A stretch of 64,000 nt of DNA from an uncultured Lachnospiraceae bacterium (GTDB lineage Bacteria; Bacillota; Clostridia; Lachnospirales; Lachnospiraceae), in contig CAJUDM010000002.1 in assembly GCA_910584915.1 (NCBI GenBank), forward strand, positions 124,001 through 188,000, read 5' to 3'. The position numbers were made by a program, and so were the translations under genes. Each line of letters opens with the position of its first letter. Within the stretch, counting starts at the first letter, position 1. Shown piece after piece: positions 53,527-63,022 of the stretch. A model generated the notes under the pieces. That model was not told where the DNA came from, did no database searches, and saw nothing but the letters and a program-made list of their open reading frames with translations.

Positions 53527-53880
53527 ATGCAGATGGAATTTTCGACATCATTAAAGAAAAATGAAGACTTCAGGTATGTTTATAGGAACGGAAGAGTAAA
53601 AGCAAATCGTTATCTTGTTATGTATGTTGTGGAAAATGGTCAGACTATAAACAGACTGGGGATTTCTGCCAGTAAAAAGATAGGGAACAGCGTTGTCAGA
53701 CATCATTTTTACAGACTGGTAAGAGAAAGCTATCGGCTGCACGAAAAAATATTTAATAGTGGTTTAGATATTGTGGTCGTTGCGAAAAAAAGTGCGGCGG
53801 ATGCCGGTTTTAGGGACATCGAAAGCGCACTGTTACATCTTGGAAAACTGCATCGTATCTGTGAATGGAAAGCAATATGA
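53527..53880 (+). CDS. rnpA: Ribonuclease P protein component
   Basis: 117 residues (115 if the second ATG is used). Basic protein that assists the catalytic RNA in 5' maturation of tRNAs. The conserved region reads SASKKIGNSVVRHHFYRLVRE (52-72 approx.), where the usual RNR motif (typically RNRxKR) is changed to R58-H-H-F-Y-R63. No strong ribosome site is visible. Confidence 0.95.
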   Translation: MQMEFSTSLKKNEDFRYVYRNGRVKANRYLVMYVVENGQTINRLGISASKKIGNSVVRHHFYRLVRESYRLHEKIFNSGLDIVVVAKKSAADAGFRDIESALLHLGKLHRICEWKAI

Positions 53881-53928
53881 AACAGATGTGAAAAAAAGTA
53901 TTAAAGATGCAGAAAAATCGTTATTGCT

Positions 53929-54138
53929 ATGAAAAACATAATGATCCGGTTTATTAAAATTTATAGAAAGTACCTGTCTCCCCTGAAGAGTACAAAGTGT
54001 CCGTATTTTCCGAGTTGTTCGGAGTATGGCCTTGAGGCGATAGAAAAATACGGCGCGCTGAAAGGGGGGATGATGGCTTTATGGAGGATCCTGAGATGTA
54101 ATCCTTTTTCCAAGGGAGGATATGATCCGGTTCCCTGA
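53929..54138 (+). CDS. yidD: Membrane protein insertion efficiency factor YidD
   Basis: 69 residues matching YidD: FIKIYRKYLSPLKSTKCPYF, then PSCSEYGLEAIEKYG and RILRCNPFSKGGYDPVP with the conserved cysteines. It lies between rnpA and yidC as in most bacteria and assists YidC-dependent insertion at the inner face of the membrane. Ribosome site weak. Confidence 0.95.
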   Translation: MKNIMIRFIKIYRKYLSPLKSTKCPYFPSCSEYGLEAIEKYGALKGGMMALWRILRCNPFSKGGYDPVP

Positions 54139-54168
54139 GGAGTAAAGTCATGGAAATAAGGAGGCTAA

Positions 54169-55461
54169 ATGTCTAATATTTTATTAACACAGTATCAGGG
54201 CATGTTTATAGGTCCGGTTGCAAAAATACTTGGTTATCTGATGGAGGGGATTTTTTATGTTCTGAATATGATAGGTATTCAGAATTCCGGCCTTTCTATT
54301 ATTCTATTTACCATAGTGATCTATCTCTGCCTGACACCGCTTACGATCAAGCAGCAGAAGTTTTCAAAGCTTCAGTCAAAGATGAGCCCTGAGATCCAGG
54401 CGATACAGGCAAAATATAAAAATAAAAAAGATAATGATTCTGTGATGGCTATGAATCAGGAAACGCAGGCTGTCTATGCAAAGTATGGAGTTTCTGCTTC
54501 CGGCAGTTGTATCCAGTTGTTGATTCAGATGCCTATCCTGCTCGCTCTGTATCGTGTTATCTATGCGATTCCTGCCTATGTTGCGTCTGTAAAAGAGGTA
54601 TTTTTTCCTTTTGTGGACAAACTGATCGCACAGAAGGGCAGTGCGGAATTTATTCAGAATTTTTCAAATGCGGGTATGTATGCAAAGCAGTTTGAAAATG
54701 AAAGCTTTTTGAGCGGTGTCACTTCTTATATCCAGAATACTTATATCGATGTGCTCAACAGGGCAAGTACGGCTGACTGGCTGAGTCTTAAAACACAGTA
54801 TCCGTCTCTGTCGTCAGATGTTGAAACGACAATGTCTATTCTCGATAAATATAATAATTTTCTGGGTATCAATATAGCAAACTCCCCGTCCTTTATTATT
54901 AAGGATGCTTTTGCGAGCGGAGCCTATCTGCTTGTTATAGGTGCTGTTATGATACCGGTCCTTGCTGCTGCCACACAGTGGATCAATACAAAACTGATGC
55001 CGACGCAGGCAAAGAGCGGTAACGAGCAGGCTGACCAGATGGCGGCTCAGATGAAGATGATGAATACGATGATGCCGCTTATGTCAGCAGTCTTCTGTTT
55101 TACGCTTCCTGCAGGTATGGGTATCTACTGGATCGCCGGTGCTGTGATCAGGAGTATTCAGCAGGTTGTTATCAATAAGCATATTGATAAGATGGATTTT
55201 GATATGATCATCGAGAAGAACAAGGATAAGGCTGCAAAGAAGATGGAGAAGAAAAAAGTCCAGACGGAAAAGATGCAGCAGTATGCCAATATAAATACCA
55301 GAAATATCAATGTCAACAAAAAGTCAAACATCAGCGAGGCGGAGAGAGAGGCGGCGTTGAAGAAAGCAAGTGAATACTACAGTAAAAATGCGAAACCGGG
55401 TTCCATGGCGGCGAAGGCGAATATGGTTCGGGAATATAATGAAAAGAATTTCAGAAAATGA
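54169..55461 (+). CDS. yidC: Membrane protein insertase YidC/OxaA
   Basis: 430 residues, Gram-positive type without the large periplasmic domain. Hydrophobic segments are at about 15-60, 110-130, 245-270 and 300-330, with the hydrophilic-groove region ILFTIVIYLCLTPLTIKQQ and the long basic C-terminal tail (KKMEKKKVQTEKMQQ) that contacts ribosomes. AAGGAGG precedes the ATG. Confidence 0.97.
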   Translation: MSNILLTQYQGMFIGPVAKILGYLMEGIFYVLNMIGIQNSGLSIILFTIVIYLCLTPLTIKQQKFSKLQSKMSPEIQAIQAKYKNKKDNDSVMAMNQETQAVYAKYGVSASGSCIQLLIQMPILLALYRVIYAIPAYVASVKEVFFPFVDKLIAQKGSAEFIQNFSNAGMYAKQFENESFLSGVTSYIQNTYIDVLNRASTADWLSLKTQYPSLSSDVETTMSILDKYNNFLGINIANSPSFIIKDAFASGAYLLVIGAVMIPVLAAATQWINTKLMPTQAKSGNEQADQMAAQMKMMNTMMPLMSAVFCFTLPAGMGIYWIAGAVIRSIQQVVINKHIDKMDFDMIIEKNKDKAAKKMEKKKVQTEKMQQYANINTRNINVNKKSNISEAEREAALKKASEYYSKNAKPGSMAAKANMVREYNEKNFRK

Positions 55462-55477
55462 TCAGGGGGAATAAGTG

Positions 55478-56107
55478 ATGGAATTTGTTGAATTTTCTGC
55501 GAAGACGGTAAATGATGCTATTATCGATGCATGTCAGAAGTTTACGGTGGCAAGTGATAAGCTGGAATATGAAGTGGTGGAGGAAGGTTCCTCAGGATTT
55601 TTGGGTATAGGTTCAAAACCTGCTGTTATAAGGGCGAGGGTAAAATCCTCTGTAAAAGATACTGTAAAAGATTTTCTGAACAATGTCTTTGACGCAATGA
55701 ATATGGTTGTTGTCTCAGATATAAAATATGATGAAGATGAGAAAACCATGGATATTGAACTGAGTGGAGATGAGATGGGTGTTCTGATCGGCAAGAGAGG
55801 ACAGACTCTTGATTCTCTGCAGTATCTTGTTTCCCTTGTGGTAAATAAGGATACGGAAGATTATATCAGAGTGAAGGTGGATACCGAAAATTACAGGCAG
55901 AGAAGAAGAGAAACGCTGGAAAATCTTGCAAAGAATATTTCTTTTAAGGTTAAGAGGACGAAAAGGGCTGTTTCTTTAGAGCCTATGAATCCTTATGAGA
56001 GAAGGATCATCCATTCTGCGCTTCAGAATGACAGATATGTTACAACTCACAGTGAAGGGAACGAACCTTTCAGGCATGTAGTGGTGACAATCAAGAGGGA
56101 CAGATAA
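55478..56107 (+). CDS. jag: RNA-binding protein KhpB (Jag/SpoIIIJ-associated)
   Basis: 209 residues from the ATG at 55478, seven bases after AGGGGGA; a GTG one codon earlier is less well spaced. An N-terminal Jag domain (1-50, EGSSGFLGIGSKPAVIRARV), a KH domain with VLIGKRGQTLDSLQYLVSLV and an R3H domain (ERRIIHSALQNDRYVTTHSE) are all visible. It binds RNA and influences cell division and envelope functions in Gram-positives. Confidence 0.96.
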   Translation: MEFVEFSAKTVNDAIIDACQKFTVASDKLEYEVVEEGSSGFLGIGSKPAVIRARVKSSVKDTVKDFLNNVFDAMNMVVVSDIKYDEDEKTMDIELSGDEMGVLIGKRGQTLDSLQYLVSLVVNKDTEDYIRVKVDTENYRQRRRETLENLAKNISFKVKRTKRAVSLEPMNPYERRIIHSALQNDRYVTTHSEGNEPFRHVVVTIKRDR

Positions 56108-56128
56108 AAAATTATATTTTTCAGATCG

Positions 56129-56153
56129 TTCGGGCGTCAGAAAGGCGCCCGAA
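56129..56153 (+). terminator. Hairpin between jag and mnmE
   Basis: Perfect eight-base arms TTCGGGCG and CGCCCGAA around a nine-base loop. No T-run follows, so it may only modulate read-through into mnmE. Confidence 0.4.
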
Positions 56154-56210
56154 TTATGTATGCGCAGGTATACATGTGGAACAGTAACAGATTTTAAACA
56201 GGGAATTGTT

Positions 56211-57611
56211 ATGGGGACAGATACGATTGCGGCGATAGCTACAGCGTTTTCGGAATCCGGGATAGGAATCATCCGTATCAGCGGAGATGATGCTTTTCAG
56301 ATCGCGGATAAAATTTTTTTGAGTAAAAAAGAAAAGGCCGGTGAACTTTTTTCTTTTGAGAATGAAAAGACATACACAATGCATTATGGCTATATTATAG
56401 ACGGCAGATCAGTGATAGATGAGGTTTTAGTTTCTGTCATGAGAGCGCCGGGGAGTTATACTGCAGAAAATGTAGTAGAAATAAATTGTCATGGCGGTAT
56501 TCTGATTTTGCAGAAGATTATGGAACTGGTCATCAAAAATGGTGCCAGAGTTGCGGAACCAGGAGAATTTACAAAACGGGCTTTTTTGAATGGAAGAATA
56601 GATCTGTCGGAAGCAGAAGCAGTGATGGATCTTATACAGTCTAAAAATGAATTTGCGCTTCAGGCTTCTGTTAACCAGTTAAAGGGTTCTGTTTCTTCTG
56701 TGATAAAAAAACTCAGAAGTGAAATAATTTATGAAATGGCATTTATAGAATCAGCTCTGGATGATCCGGAAAATTATAATACGGATGGATATGGAGAAAG
56801 GCTTTCTGTCGTTTTGGATGGGATAGATAAAAAGCTGGAGGAATTGATAGGCCATGCGAATGATGGCAGAATGTTAAAGGAGGGAATCCGGACAGTTATA
56901 GTAGGAAAGCCGAATGCAGGAAAGTCTTCTTTTTTAAACGAGCTGTTGGAGGAGGAAAAGGCTATCGTCACTGATGTCGCCGGAACAACAAGGGATATTC
57001 TGGAGGAAGATATCAGGCTTGGCGGTGTGAGCCTGCATATTATTGATACGGCAGGTATCAGAAAAACTGAGGATAAGGTTGAAAAAATAGGTGTTGATAA
57101 GGCGAGAAAGTATGCCGCCGAAGCTGATCTGATCATCTATATTGTGGATTCTTCGGTCGATCTGGATGAGAGTGACGAGGAAATCCTGGAGATTTTGAAG
57201 GACAAACGTTTTATTGTGCTTCTCAATAAATCTGATCTGAAAACAGCTGTAACGGAGGAAAAGATAAAACAAAAGCTTAAGAGTTTTTCTGATTATGAAA
57301 TGATCAGGATATCCATTCTGCAGCATCAGGGAATAAAGGAGTTTGAAGAAACCTTAAAACAAATGTTTTTTAAAGGGAAAGTCTCATTTAATCATGAAGT
57401 GATCATCACAAGCATGCGCCATAAGGAAGCTCTGCTTCAGGCGAGGGAAAGTGTTTCAATGGTGAAACAGAGTATAGGATCAGGAATGTCTGAGGATTTT
57501 TATTCTGTGGATTTAATGAACGCGTACGCGGCTCTTGGCAGGATTATCGGGGAGGAAGTCGGAGATGATCTGGTGAATGAGATATTTGAAAAGTTTTGTA
57601 TGGGAAAATAG
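56211..57611 (+). CDS. mnmE: tRNA uridine-5-carboxymethylaminomethyl modification GTPase
   Basis: 466 residues from ATG 56211, preceded by CAGGGA; an upstream ATG at 56160 adds 17 residues outside the family's usual N-terminus (MGTDTIAAIATA). N-terminal tetrahydrofolate-binding domain, helical domain, G domain with GKPNAGKSSFLNEL, DVAGTTRD, DTAG and NKSD, and the C-terminal FCMGK with the conserved cysteine. Works with MnmG on wobble uridines. Confidence 0.97.
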   Translation: MGTDTIAAIATAFSESGIGIIRISGDDAFQIADKIFLSKKEKAGELFSFENEKTYTMHYGYIIDGRSVIDEVLVSVMRAPGSYTAENVVEINCHGGILILQKIMELVIKNGARVAEPGEFTKRAFLNGRIDLSEAEAVMDLIQSKNEFALQASVNQLKGSVSSVIKKLRSEIIYEMAFIESALDDPENYNTDGYGERLSVVLDGIDKKLEELIGHANDGRMLKEGIRTVIVGKPNAGKSSFLNELLEEEKAIVTDVAGTTRDILEEDIRLGGVSLHIIDTAGIRKTEDKVEKIGVDKARKYAAEADLIIYIVDSSVDLDESDEEILEILKDKRFIVLLNKSDLKTAVTEEKIKQKLKSFSDYEMIRISILQHQGIKEFEETLKQMFFKGKVSFNHEVIITSMRHKEALLQARESVSMVKQSIGSGMSEDFYSVDLMNAYAALGRIIGEEVGDDLVNEIFEKFCMGK

Positions 57612-57648
57612 ATATAGCGGTTTTATTCAGATGAGCGGGAGATAAAGT

Positions 57649-59580
57649 ATGCCGGAATTCAGAGAAAAAGCAGATGTTTGTGTGATTGGTGCGGGACATG
57701 CGGGATGTGAAGCAGCGCTTGCCTGTGCGAGGCTTGGACTTCAAACAGTGATTTTTACTGTCAATATAGAAAGTATAGCGATGATGCCCTGCAATCCTCA
57801 TATAGGTGGTTCTTCGAAGGGACATCTTGTCAGGGAGATTGATGCGCTTGGCGGGGAGATGGGAAAAAATATCGATAAGACTTTTCTGCAATCAAAAATG
57901 CTGAACAGGTCAAAGGGACCGGCTGTGCATTCTCTGCGTTGTCAGGCTGATAAGGCCGAGTACAGCAGATGCATGAGAATGATATTGGAGAATCAGGATA
58001 ATCTCACAATCAAGCAGACAGAAGTCTGTGATATTTTAATGGAGGATTATCAGAGGGAGCCGGATGAGGGCGGGAGGCCGGTTGAACATTTAAAAAGGAA
58101 AAAAGTAGCGGGCGTAAAAATTCTGACAGGTGGTATTTACGAATGTAAAGCTGTTATCTTATGTACCGGTACTTATCTGAATGCGAGATGTCTTTGTGGT
58201 GAGGCTATCACTTATACAGGGCCAAATGGGATGCAGTCTTCCACTCACCTTTCGTCAGCTCTGGAAAAAGCAGGTATCAGGCTCAGAAGGTTTAAGACCG
58301 GAACACCGGCAAGAATGGACAGGCGTTCCATTGATTTTTCAAAGATGGAAGAGCAGTTTGGTGACGAGAGGGTTATTCCTTTTTCTTATGAGACAGATCC
58401 TGAGGATGTTCAGATTAAACAGGAACTTTGTTATCTCACTTATACAAATGAGAAAACTCATGATATTATCCGTGCAAATCTGGACAGATCCCCGATTTAT
58501 GCCGGAGTGATAGAAGGGACAGGACCCAGGTATTGTCCTTCCATAGAAGATAAGGTTGTGAAATTTTCGGATAAGAACAGGCATCAGGTTTTTATTGAAC
58601 CGGAGGGAAAATATACAAACGAAATGTATGTGGATGGCATGTCTTCCTCTCTGCCGGAGGATGTACAGCTTGCTATGTACCGCACTGTGCCCGGGCTTGA
58701 ACATTGTAGGATCGTTAGAAATGCTTATGCCATTGAGTACGATTGCATAGATCCGGGGCAGCTTAATCTGACATTGGAATTTAAACATATAGAAGGATTG
58801 TTCAGTGCAGGACAGTTTAACGGGAGCAGCGGTTATGAAGAAGCGGCAGCCCAGGGACTGATGGCGGGTATCAATGCCGCGAGGGAGATTCAGGGGAAAG
58901 ATCAGATTATTCTGGATCGTTCTCAGGCTTATATAGGTGTCCTGATCGATGATCTTGTGACAAAGGAGAATACGGAACCTTACAGGATGATGACCTCCAG
59001 AGCGGAATACAGATTGTTACTGCGCCAGGATAATGCGGATTTGAGGCTTCGAAAGATGGGATATGAGGCAGGGTTGATATCAAAAAAACAGTATGACCGT
59101 GTCTGTGAAAAAGAAAAACAGATAGATATAGAAATAAAGAGATTGAAGCGGACAACAGTTGGAGCTTCTAAAGAAGTACAGGAATTTATGGTTTCTATGG
59201 GAAGCGCCCCACTTAGGACAGGGACAAGCCTTGCGGAGATTATATGCAGGCCGGAATTTACTTATGAGAGTGTGGCAGCTATTGATAAGGAGAGAAAGCC
59301 TTTGAGTGAAGCTGTTATCGAGCAGGTTAATATTTCCATAAAGTATGAGGGATATATCGAAAGACAGATAAGGCAGGTGGAACAGTTTAAAAAGATGGAA
59401 AAGAAACTGATCCCGGATCATATCTGTTATGAAGATATTTCAGGTATCCGTATCGAGGCGAGACAGAAGCTGGCAAAATACAGGCCTGTTTCGATCGGAC
59501 AGGCTTCCAGAATATCCGGTGTTTCTCCTGCAGATATTTCAGTTCTTTTAGTTTATATCGAACAGATGAAGCGGAAGTAA
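57649..59580 (+). CDS. mnmG: tRNA uridine-5-carboxymethylaminomethyl modification enzyme, FAD-binding subunit
   Basis: 643 residues. The FAD-binding motif is VIGAGHAGCEAALACARLG at the N-terminus and the family signatures PCNPHIGGSSKGHLVREIDA and NGSSGYEEAAAQGLMAGINA are present. It forms the heterotetramer with MnmE that adds the carboxymethylaminomethyl group to tRNA wobble uridine. It follows mnmE by 37 bases. Confidence 0.98.
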   Translation: MPEFREKADVCVIGAGHAGCEAALACARLGLQTVIFTVNIESIAMMPCNPHIGGSSKGHLVREIDALGGEMGKNIDKTFLQSKMLNRSKGPAVHSLRCQADKAEYSRCMRMILENQDNLTIKQTEVCDILMEDYQREPDEGGRPVEHLKRKKVAGVKILTGGIYECKAVILCTGTYLNARCLCGEAITYTGPNGMQSSTHLSSALEKAGIRLRRFKTGTPARMDRRSIDFSKMEEQFGDERVIPFSYETDPEDVQIKQELCYLTYTNEKTHDIIRANLDRSPIYAGVIEGTGPRYCPSIEDKVVKFSDKNRHQVFIEPEGKYTNEMYVDGMSSSLPEDVQLAMYRTVPGLEHCRIVRNAYAIEYDCIDPGQLNLTLEFKHIEGLFSAGQFNGSSGYEEAAAQGLMAGINAAREIQGKDQIILDRSQAYIGVLIDDLVTKENTEPYRMMTSRAEYRLLLRQDNADLRLRKMGYEAGLISKKQYDRVCEKEKQIDIEIKRLKRTTVGASKEVQEFMVSMGSAPLRTGTSLAEIICRPEFTYESVAAIDKERKPLSEAVIEQVNISIKYEGYIERQIRQVEQFKKMEKKLIPDHICYEDISGIRIEARQKLAKYRPVSIGQASRISGVSPADISVLLVYIEQMKRK

Positions 59581-59606
59581 AGAAAAAAGAAATGGTATAG
59601 TGTAAT

Positions 59607-60359
59607 ATGGATATCTATAATACAGAAGATTTTAAAAAAAAGTGCAGAGTGTTTGGTATTGATCTGTCTGAGGCACAGGTTGAAAAGTTTATGGTTTACT
59701 ATGAACTTTTGACAGAATGGAATTCTTTTATGAATCTGACTGCCATTACTGAATTTGAGGAAGTGATCTTAAAGCATTTTGTTGACAGTCTCGCTGTCTG
59801 TCAGTCGGAGATATTTAGAAATATTGTGGAATCTTCCGGCAGAAAAAAAAGAATTTCGATGATTGATATAGGAACCGGAGCCGGATTTCCGGGGATACCT
59901 TTGAAAATTGTTTTTCCGGATTTCCGGATGACACTGTTGGACTCTTTAAATAAAAGAGTAAATTTTTTAAATGAGATAATTAATAAATTAAATTTGAAGG
60001 ATATAGAGGCAATACATGGAAGAGCAGAAGATTTTGCCAGACAGCAGATATACAGAGAACAGTTTGATTTTTCTGTGTCAAGAGCTGTCGCCAATCTTTC
60101 CACACTGACCGAGCTTTGTATTCCATTTGTGAGAAAGGATGGATATTTTATCTCCTATAAATCGGAAAGAGTGAAGGAGGAATTGTCAGCGGGAATGAAA
60201 GCAATCGGGATACTTGGGGGGAATATGGCGGATCAGTTAGAATATGAACTGCCGGATACAGATATGAAAAGAAGCCTGCTCTTTATTCGAAAGGAAAAAA
60301 GTACGCCAAAGAGATATCCAAGGAAGGCCGGGACTCCGGCGAAGGAGCCGTTGTCTTAA
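59607..60359 (+). CDS. rsmG: 16S rRNA (guanine(527)-N7)-methyltransferase RsmG
   Basis: 250 residues. The SAM-binding motif is DIGTGAGFPGIPLKI, preceded by the family block MNLTAITEFEEVILKHFVDS and followed by FDFSVSRAVANLSTL. It methylates G527 of 16S rRNA; its loss gives low-level streptomycin resistance in other bacteria. It closes the mnmE-mnmG-rsmG run. Confidence 0.97.
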   Translation: MDIYNTEDFKKKCRVFGIDLSEAQVEKFMVYYELLTEWNSFMNLTAITEFEEVILKHFVDSLAVCQSEIFRNIVESSGRKKRISMIDIGTGAGFPGIPLKIVFPDFRMTLLDSLNKRVNFLNEIINKLNLKDIEAIHGRAEDFARQQIYREQFDFSVSRAVANLSTLTELCIPFVRKDGYFISYKSERVKEELSAGMKAIGILGGNMADQLEYELPDTDMKRSLLFIRKEKSTPKRYPRKAGTPAKEPLS

Positions 60360-60396
60360 AACAGAAAATAAAAGCGATAAAGGAATGATATAAGAT

Positions 60397-61125
60397 ATGA
60401 ATGAAATAATAAAATCATTGTATGGCAGAAAATCAGTGAGAGTATTTGAGGAAAGTCCTATCCCGGAAGAGTGTAAGAAAGAAATTCTGATGGCTGCAAT
60501 GCAGGCTCCGACTGCAGGAAATCAGCAGCTTTATACAATTCTTGATATTACAGAGCAGAAATTGAAGGATGAACTTGCAGTAAGTTGTGATAATCAGCTT
60601 TTCATTGCAAAGGCGCCCATGATACTTATATTTTGTGCAGATATTCTGAAGTGGATAGATGTATTCAGAGAGGGTGGTGCAAAACCCAGAAAACCGGGTT
60701 GTGGTGATCTTATTCTGGCAATAGATGATGCATTGATAGCAGCACAAAATTCTGTGATGGCGGCGGAAAGTATGGGCATTGGTTCCTGTTATATCGGAGA
60801 TATTATGGAACAGTGCGAACTTCACCGTAATATGCTTCATCTTCCGGAGTATGTATTTCCGGCTGCCATGCTTGTTTTTGGTTATCCTACAAAACAGCAG
60901 AGAGAAAGGAATAAGCCAGAAAGATGCAGACTGGAAGATATGGTGCAGGAAAATTATTATCGGAGAAGGGATAGTGAACAGCTTCGCAGGATGTTTGACA
61001 AAGAAACTGAAAATAAAAGTTTTGAAGAGTGGAGTCAGGCATTTTGTAAGCGGAAATACAATTCTGATTTTTCAAGGGAGATGAGCAGATCTGTTCAGGA
61101 GTATCTGAAAGAATACATGGATTGA
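60397..61125 (+). CDS. Nitroreductase family protein
   Basis: 242 residues of the FMN-binding nitroreductase fold. The N-terminal RKSVRVFEESPIPEE and APTAGNQQLYTI bind the FMN phosphate, and the ESMGIGSCYIGDI block is conserved. Family members reduce quinones, flavins or nitro compounds with NAD(P)H. Substrate unknown. The A/T content of codons rises from here onward compared with the genes left of the origin. Confidence 0.88.
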   Translation: MNEIIKSLYGRKSVRVFEESPIPEECKKEILMAAMQAPTAGNQQLYTILDITEQKLKDELAVSCDNQLFIAKAPMILIFCADILKWIDVFREGGAKPRKPGCGDLILAIDDALIAAQNSVMAAESMGIGSCYIGDIMEQCELHRNMLHLPEYVFPAAMLVFGYPTKQQRERNKPERCRLEDMVQENYYRRRDSEQLRRMFDKETENKSFEEWSQAFCKRKYNSDFSREMSRSVQEYLKEYMD

Positions 61126-61196
61126 TGAAAATTATTATTTAGATTAGATGCAAAGTTTTAAAATTATTTACATGGTGTGGAGGAAATAATTTATAG

Positions 61197-62327
61197 ATGC
61201 CTTTTCTTATTGTCCGTAATGATATAACAAAAATGAAAGCAGATGCAGTTGTAAACCCTTCCAATATAAAACTGGCAGAAGGAAGAGGGACGAGCCGTGC
61301 AATTTTTTGTTCAGCCGGCGAAAGAAAACTGGCAAAGGCGTGCAGAAAGATAAAAAAATGCAAGATTGGAGAGTCTGTTATTACAGATGCTTTTGATATG
61401 CCTTTGGCGAGGTATATCATACATGCAGCAGGTCCTGTATGGATAAACGGAGAGCATGATGAGGAAAAGATTCTTTATCATACATATCAGTCTGCATTGA
61501 AACTGGCAGTAAAAAACAGATGTAAATCTGTGGCTTTTCCGCTTCTTTCTTCCGGTACTTATGGATTTCCAAAAGATAAAGCAATTAAAATTGCAGTTTC
61601 AGCATTCAGTGATTTTTTATTGAAGCATGATATGTTAATTTATCTGGTTTTGTATGATAGAAATTCCTTCTCTATTGGAAAAAAACTTTTTACAGCGATA
61701 GGAGAATATATTGATGATCATTATGTTGAAGAACATAATGATTATTTTCCTGAATGTAACAGAGTAGTAGAAAACTCAGATGTAAAAATATTGTGCAACA
61801 GGTCGAGTGAAAATGATGATTTACCTGATCATAGAGCAGTAACAGCTCAAATGCCAGTTGAAGAAGTAAAGAAAACTCTTCCATCTTCTGCTTTGTATAT
61901 ACCGCAAAGTATTCCGAAATCTTTTGTTGATGATAAAAAGTCAAAAAGTAAAAAAGGAAGAACTCTGGAAGATTTGATCAATAATCTTGATGAGACATTT
62001 TCACAGATGCTTTTGCGCCTGATTGATGAGAGAGGACTTAAGGATTCAATTGTTTACAAAAAAGCAAATATAGACCGCAGGCATTTTTCAAAAATCAGAA
62101 ATAATACTAATTATATTCCAACAAAAAGAACGGTTTTTTCTTTTGCAATTGCTCTGGAGTTGTCATTGGATGAAACAAAGGATTTGTTGAATAAAGCAGG
62201 TTATTCAATTTCCAGAAGTTCAAAATTTGATATAATTATAAGTTATTTTTTAGAAAATAGAGATTATAATATTTTTGAGATAAATGAAGTTTTATTTGCG
62301 TATGAGCAACCAATTTTAGGAGAGTAA
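61197..62327 (+). CDS. Macro-domain protein with C-terminal HTH-like region
   Basis: 376 residues. The N-terminal macro domain (about 1-165) has DAVVNPSN, CKIGESVITDAFDMP, YIIHAAGPVW and FPLLSSGTYGFPKDKA, the loops that bind ADP-ribose; the usual GGGV loop is EGRGTS. A variable linker (about 165-270) leads to a conserved C-terminal region (about 275-376) containing IDRRHFSKIRNNTNYIPTKR and FAIALELSLDETKDLLNKAG, which looks like an XRE-type helix-turn-helix fold. ADP-ribose-linked signalling or reversal is inferred; targets are unknown. GGAGG lies 13 bases before the ATG. Confidence 0.8.
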   Translation: MPFLIVRNDITKMKADAVVNPSNIKLAEGRGTSRAIFCSAGERKLAKACRKIKKCKIGESVITDAFDMPLARYIIHAAGPVWINGEHDEEKILYHTYQSALKLAVKNRCKSVAFPLLSSGTYGFPKDKAIKIAVSAFSDFLLKHDMLIYLVLYDRNSFSIGKKLFTAIGEYIDDHYVEEHNDYFPECNRVVENSDVKILCNRSSENDDLPDHRAVTAQMPVEEVKKTLPSSALYIPQSIPKSFVDDKKSKSKKGRTLEDLINNLDETFSQMLLRLIDERGLKDSIVYKKANIDRRHFSKIRNNTNYIPTKRTVFSFAIALELSLDETKDLLNKAGYSISRSSKFDIIISYFLENRDYNIFEINEVLFAYEQPILGE

Positions 62328-62332
62328 TAAGA

Positions 62333-62854
62333 ATGAATAAAAATGTGGAAGTTTTGGAAGAAGTTTTGGAAGTTTTGGAAGCAGAAAAGAAAAATTTTTA
62401 TGATTTGGTAAATCAGAATCAGTTTAGAATAGAAGAAATTAATTCTTATTTAAAAGAATTATCAAAAAAAGAAGATGAAGATTATAAAGTATTTTCACCC
62501 AGGAATATTGAAAATATTCACAGAGAACAGATACAATCGGATGTAAATGAAAAGAAAAAATATGAAGATGAAAATATTGAATTTCAGAAGAAAATTGAAT
62601 TTTTAAAAAGTTTGATTGATAAAGTTAATATTGTGATTGAAAATTTGCTGACTGTAGAGAATAGTGTAGAAAAATTTGAATCATCCAATTCTGTATCAGA
62701 ACATTGTGATGAAACATATAAAGAACTTGAAAATATAAAATCGGAAAACAGACATTTGGCTCATCAGATTTTGAATTGCATCACTTATATAGTATCTGAT
62801 ACAGAGAGAGCAAAAGTAGAATTAAATACAATAGCAAAAAAAATGATAGAATGA
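62333..62854 (+). CDS. Coiled-coil protein resembling the N-terminal part of a DegS-type kinase
   Basis: 173 residues, almost entirely coiled coil (EVLEEVLEVLEAEKKNFYDL onward), with VFSPRNIENIHREQI as in DegS-like sensor regions. The C-terminus (ENRHLAHQILNCITYIVSDT) aligns in style with the first helix of the HisKA_3 dimerisation domain, but the phospho-acceptor HD pair is replaced and the protein ends where the second helix and ATPase should follow. No ATPase frame follows. AGGAG lies nine bases before the ATG, inside the end of the macro-domain gene, so the two are coupled. Confidence 0.55.
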   Translation: MNKNVEVLEEVLEVLEAEKKNFYDLVNQNQFRIEEINSYLKELSKKEDEDYKVFSPRNIENIHREQIQSDVNEKKKYEDENIEFQKKIEFLKSLIDKVNIVIENLLTVENSVEKFESSNSVSEHCDETYKELENIKSENRHLAHQILNCITYIVSDTERAKVELNTIAKKMIE

Positions 62855-62961
62855 TTTTTAATGAGTCAGGTTGAAGTTACCTTACATAATATATCTCCAT
62901 TAATAAAAAATAAAATTATAATACTATATATAGAATAATAATTTTTATATAAAAACATTTT

Positions 62962-63011
62962 ATATAATAAGAAAGAAATGTTTCACGTGAAACATTTCTT
63001 TCTTATTATAT
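62962..63011. promoter_or_regulatory. parS site 1 inside a 50-base perfect palindrome
   Basis: The 16-base parS consensus TGTTTCACGTGAAACA is at 62979-62994. The palindrome extends perfectly to 25 bases on each side of the centre (62986/62987). As RNA it could fold as a long hairpin ending the coiled-coil gene's transcript. Confidence 0.92.
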
Positions 63012-63022
63012 TTTAACCACAA

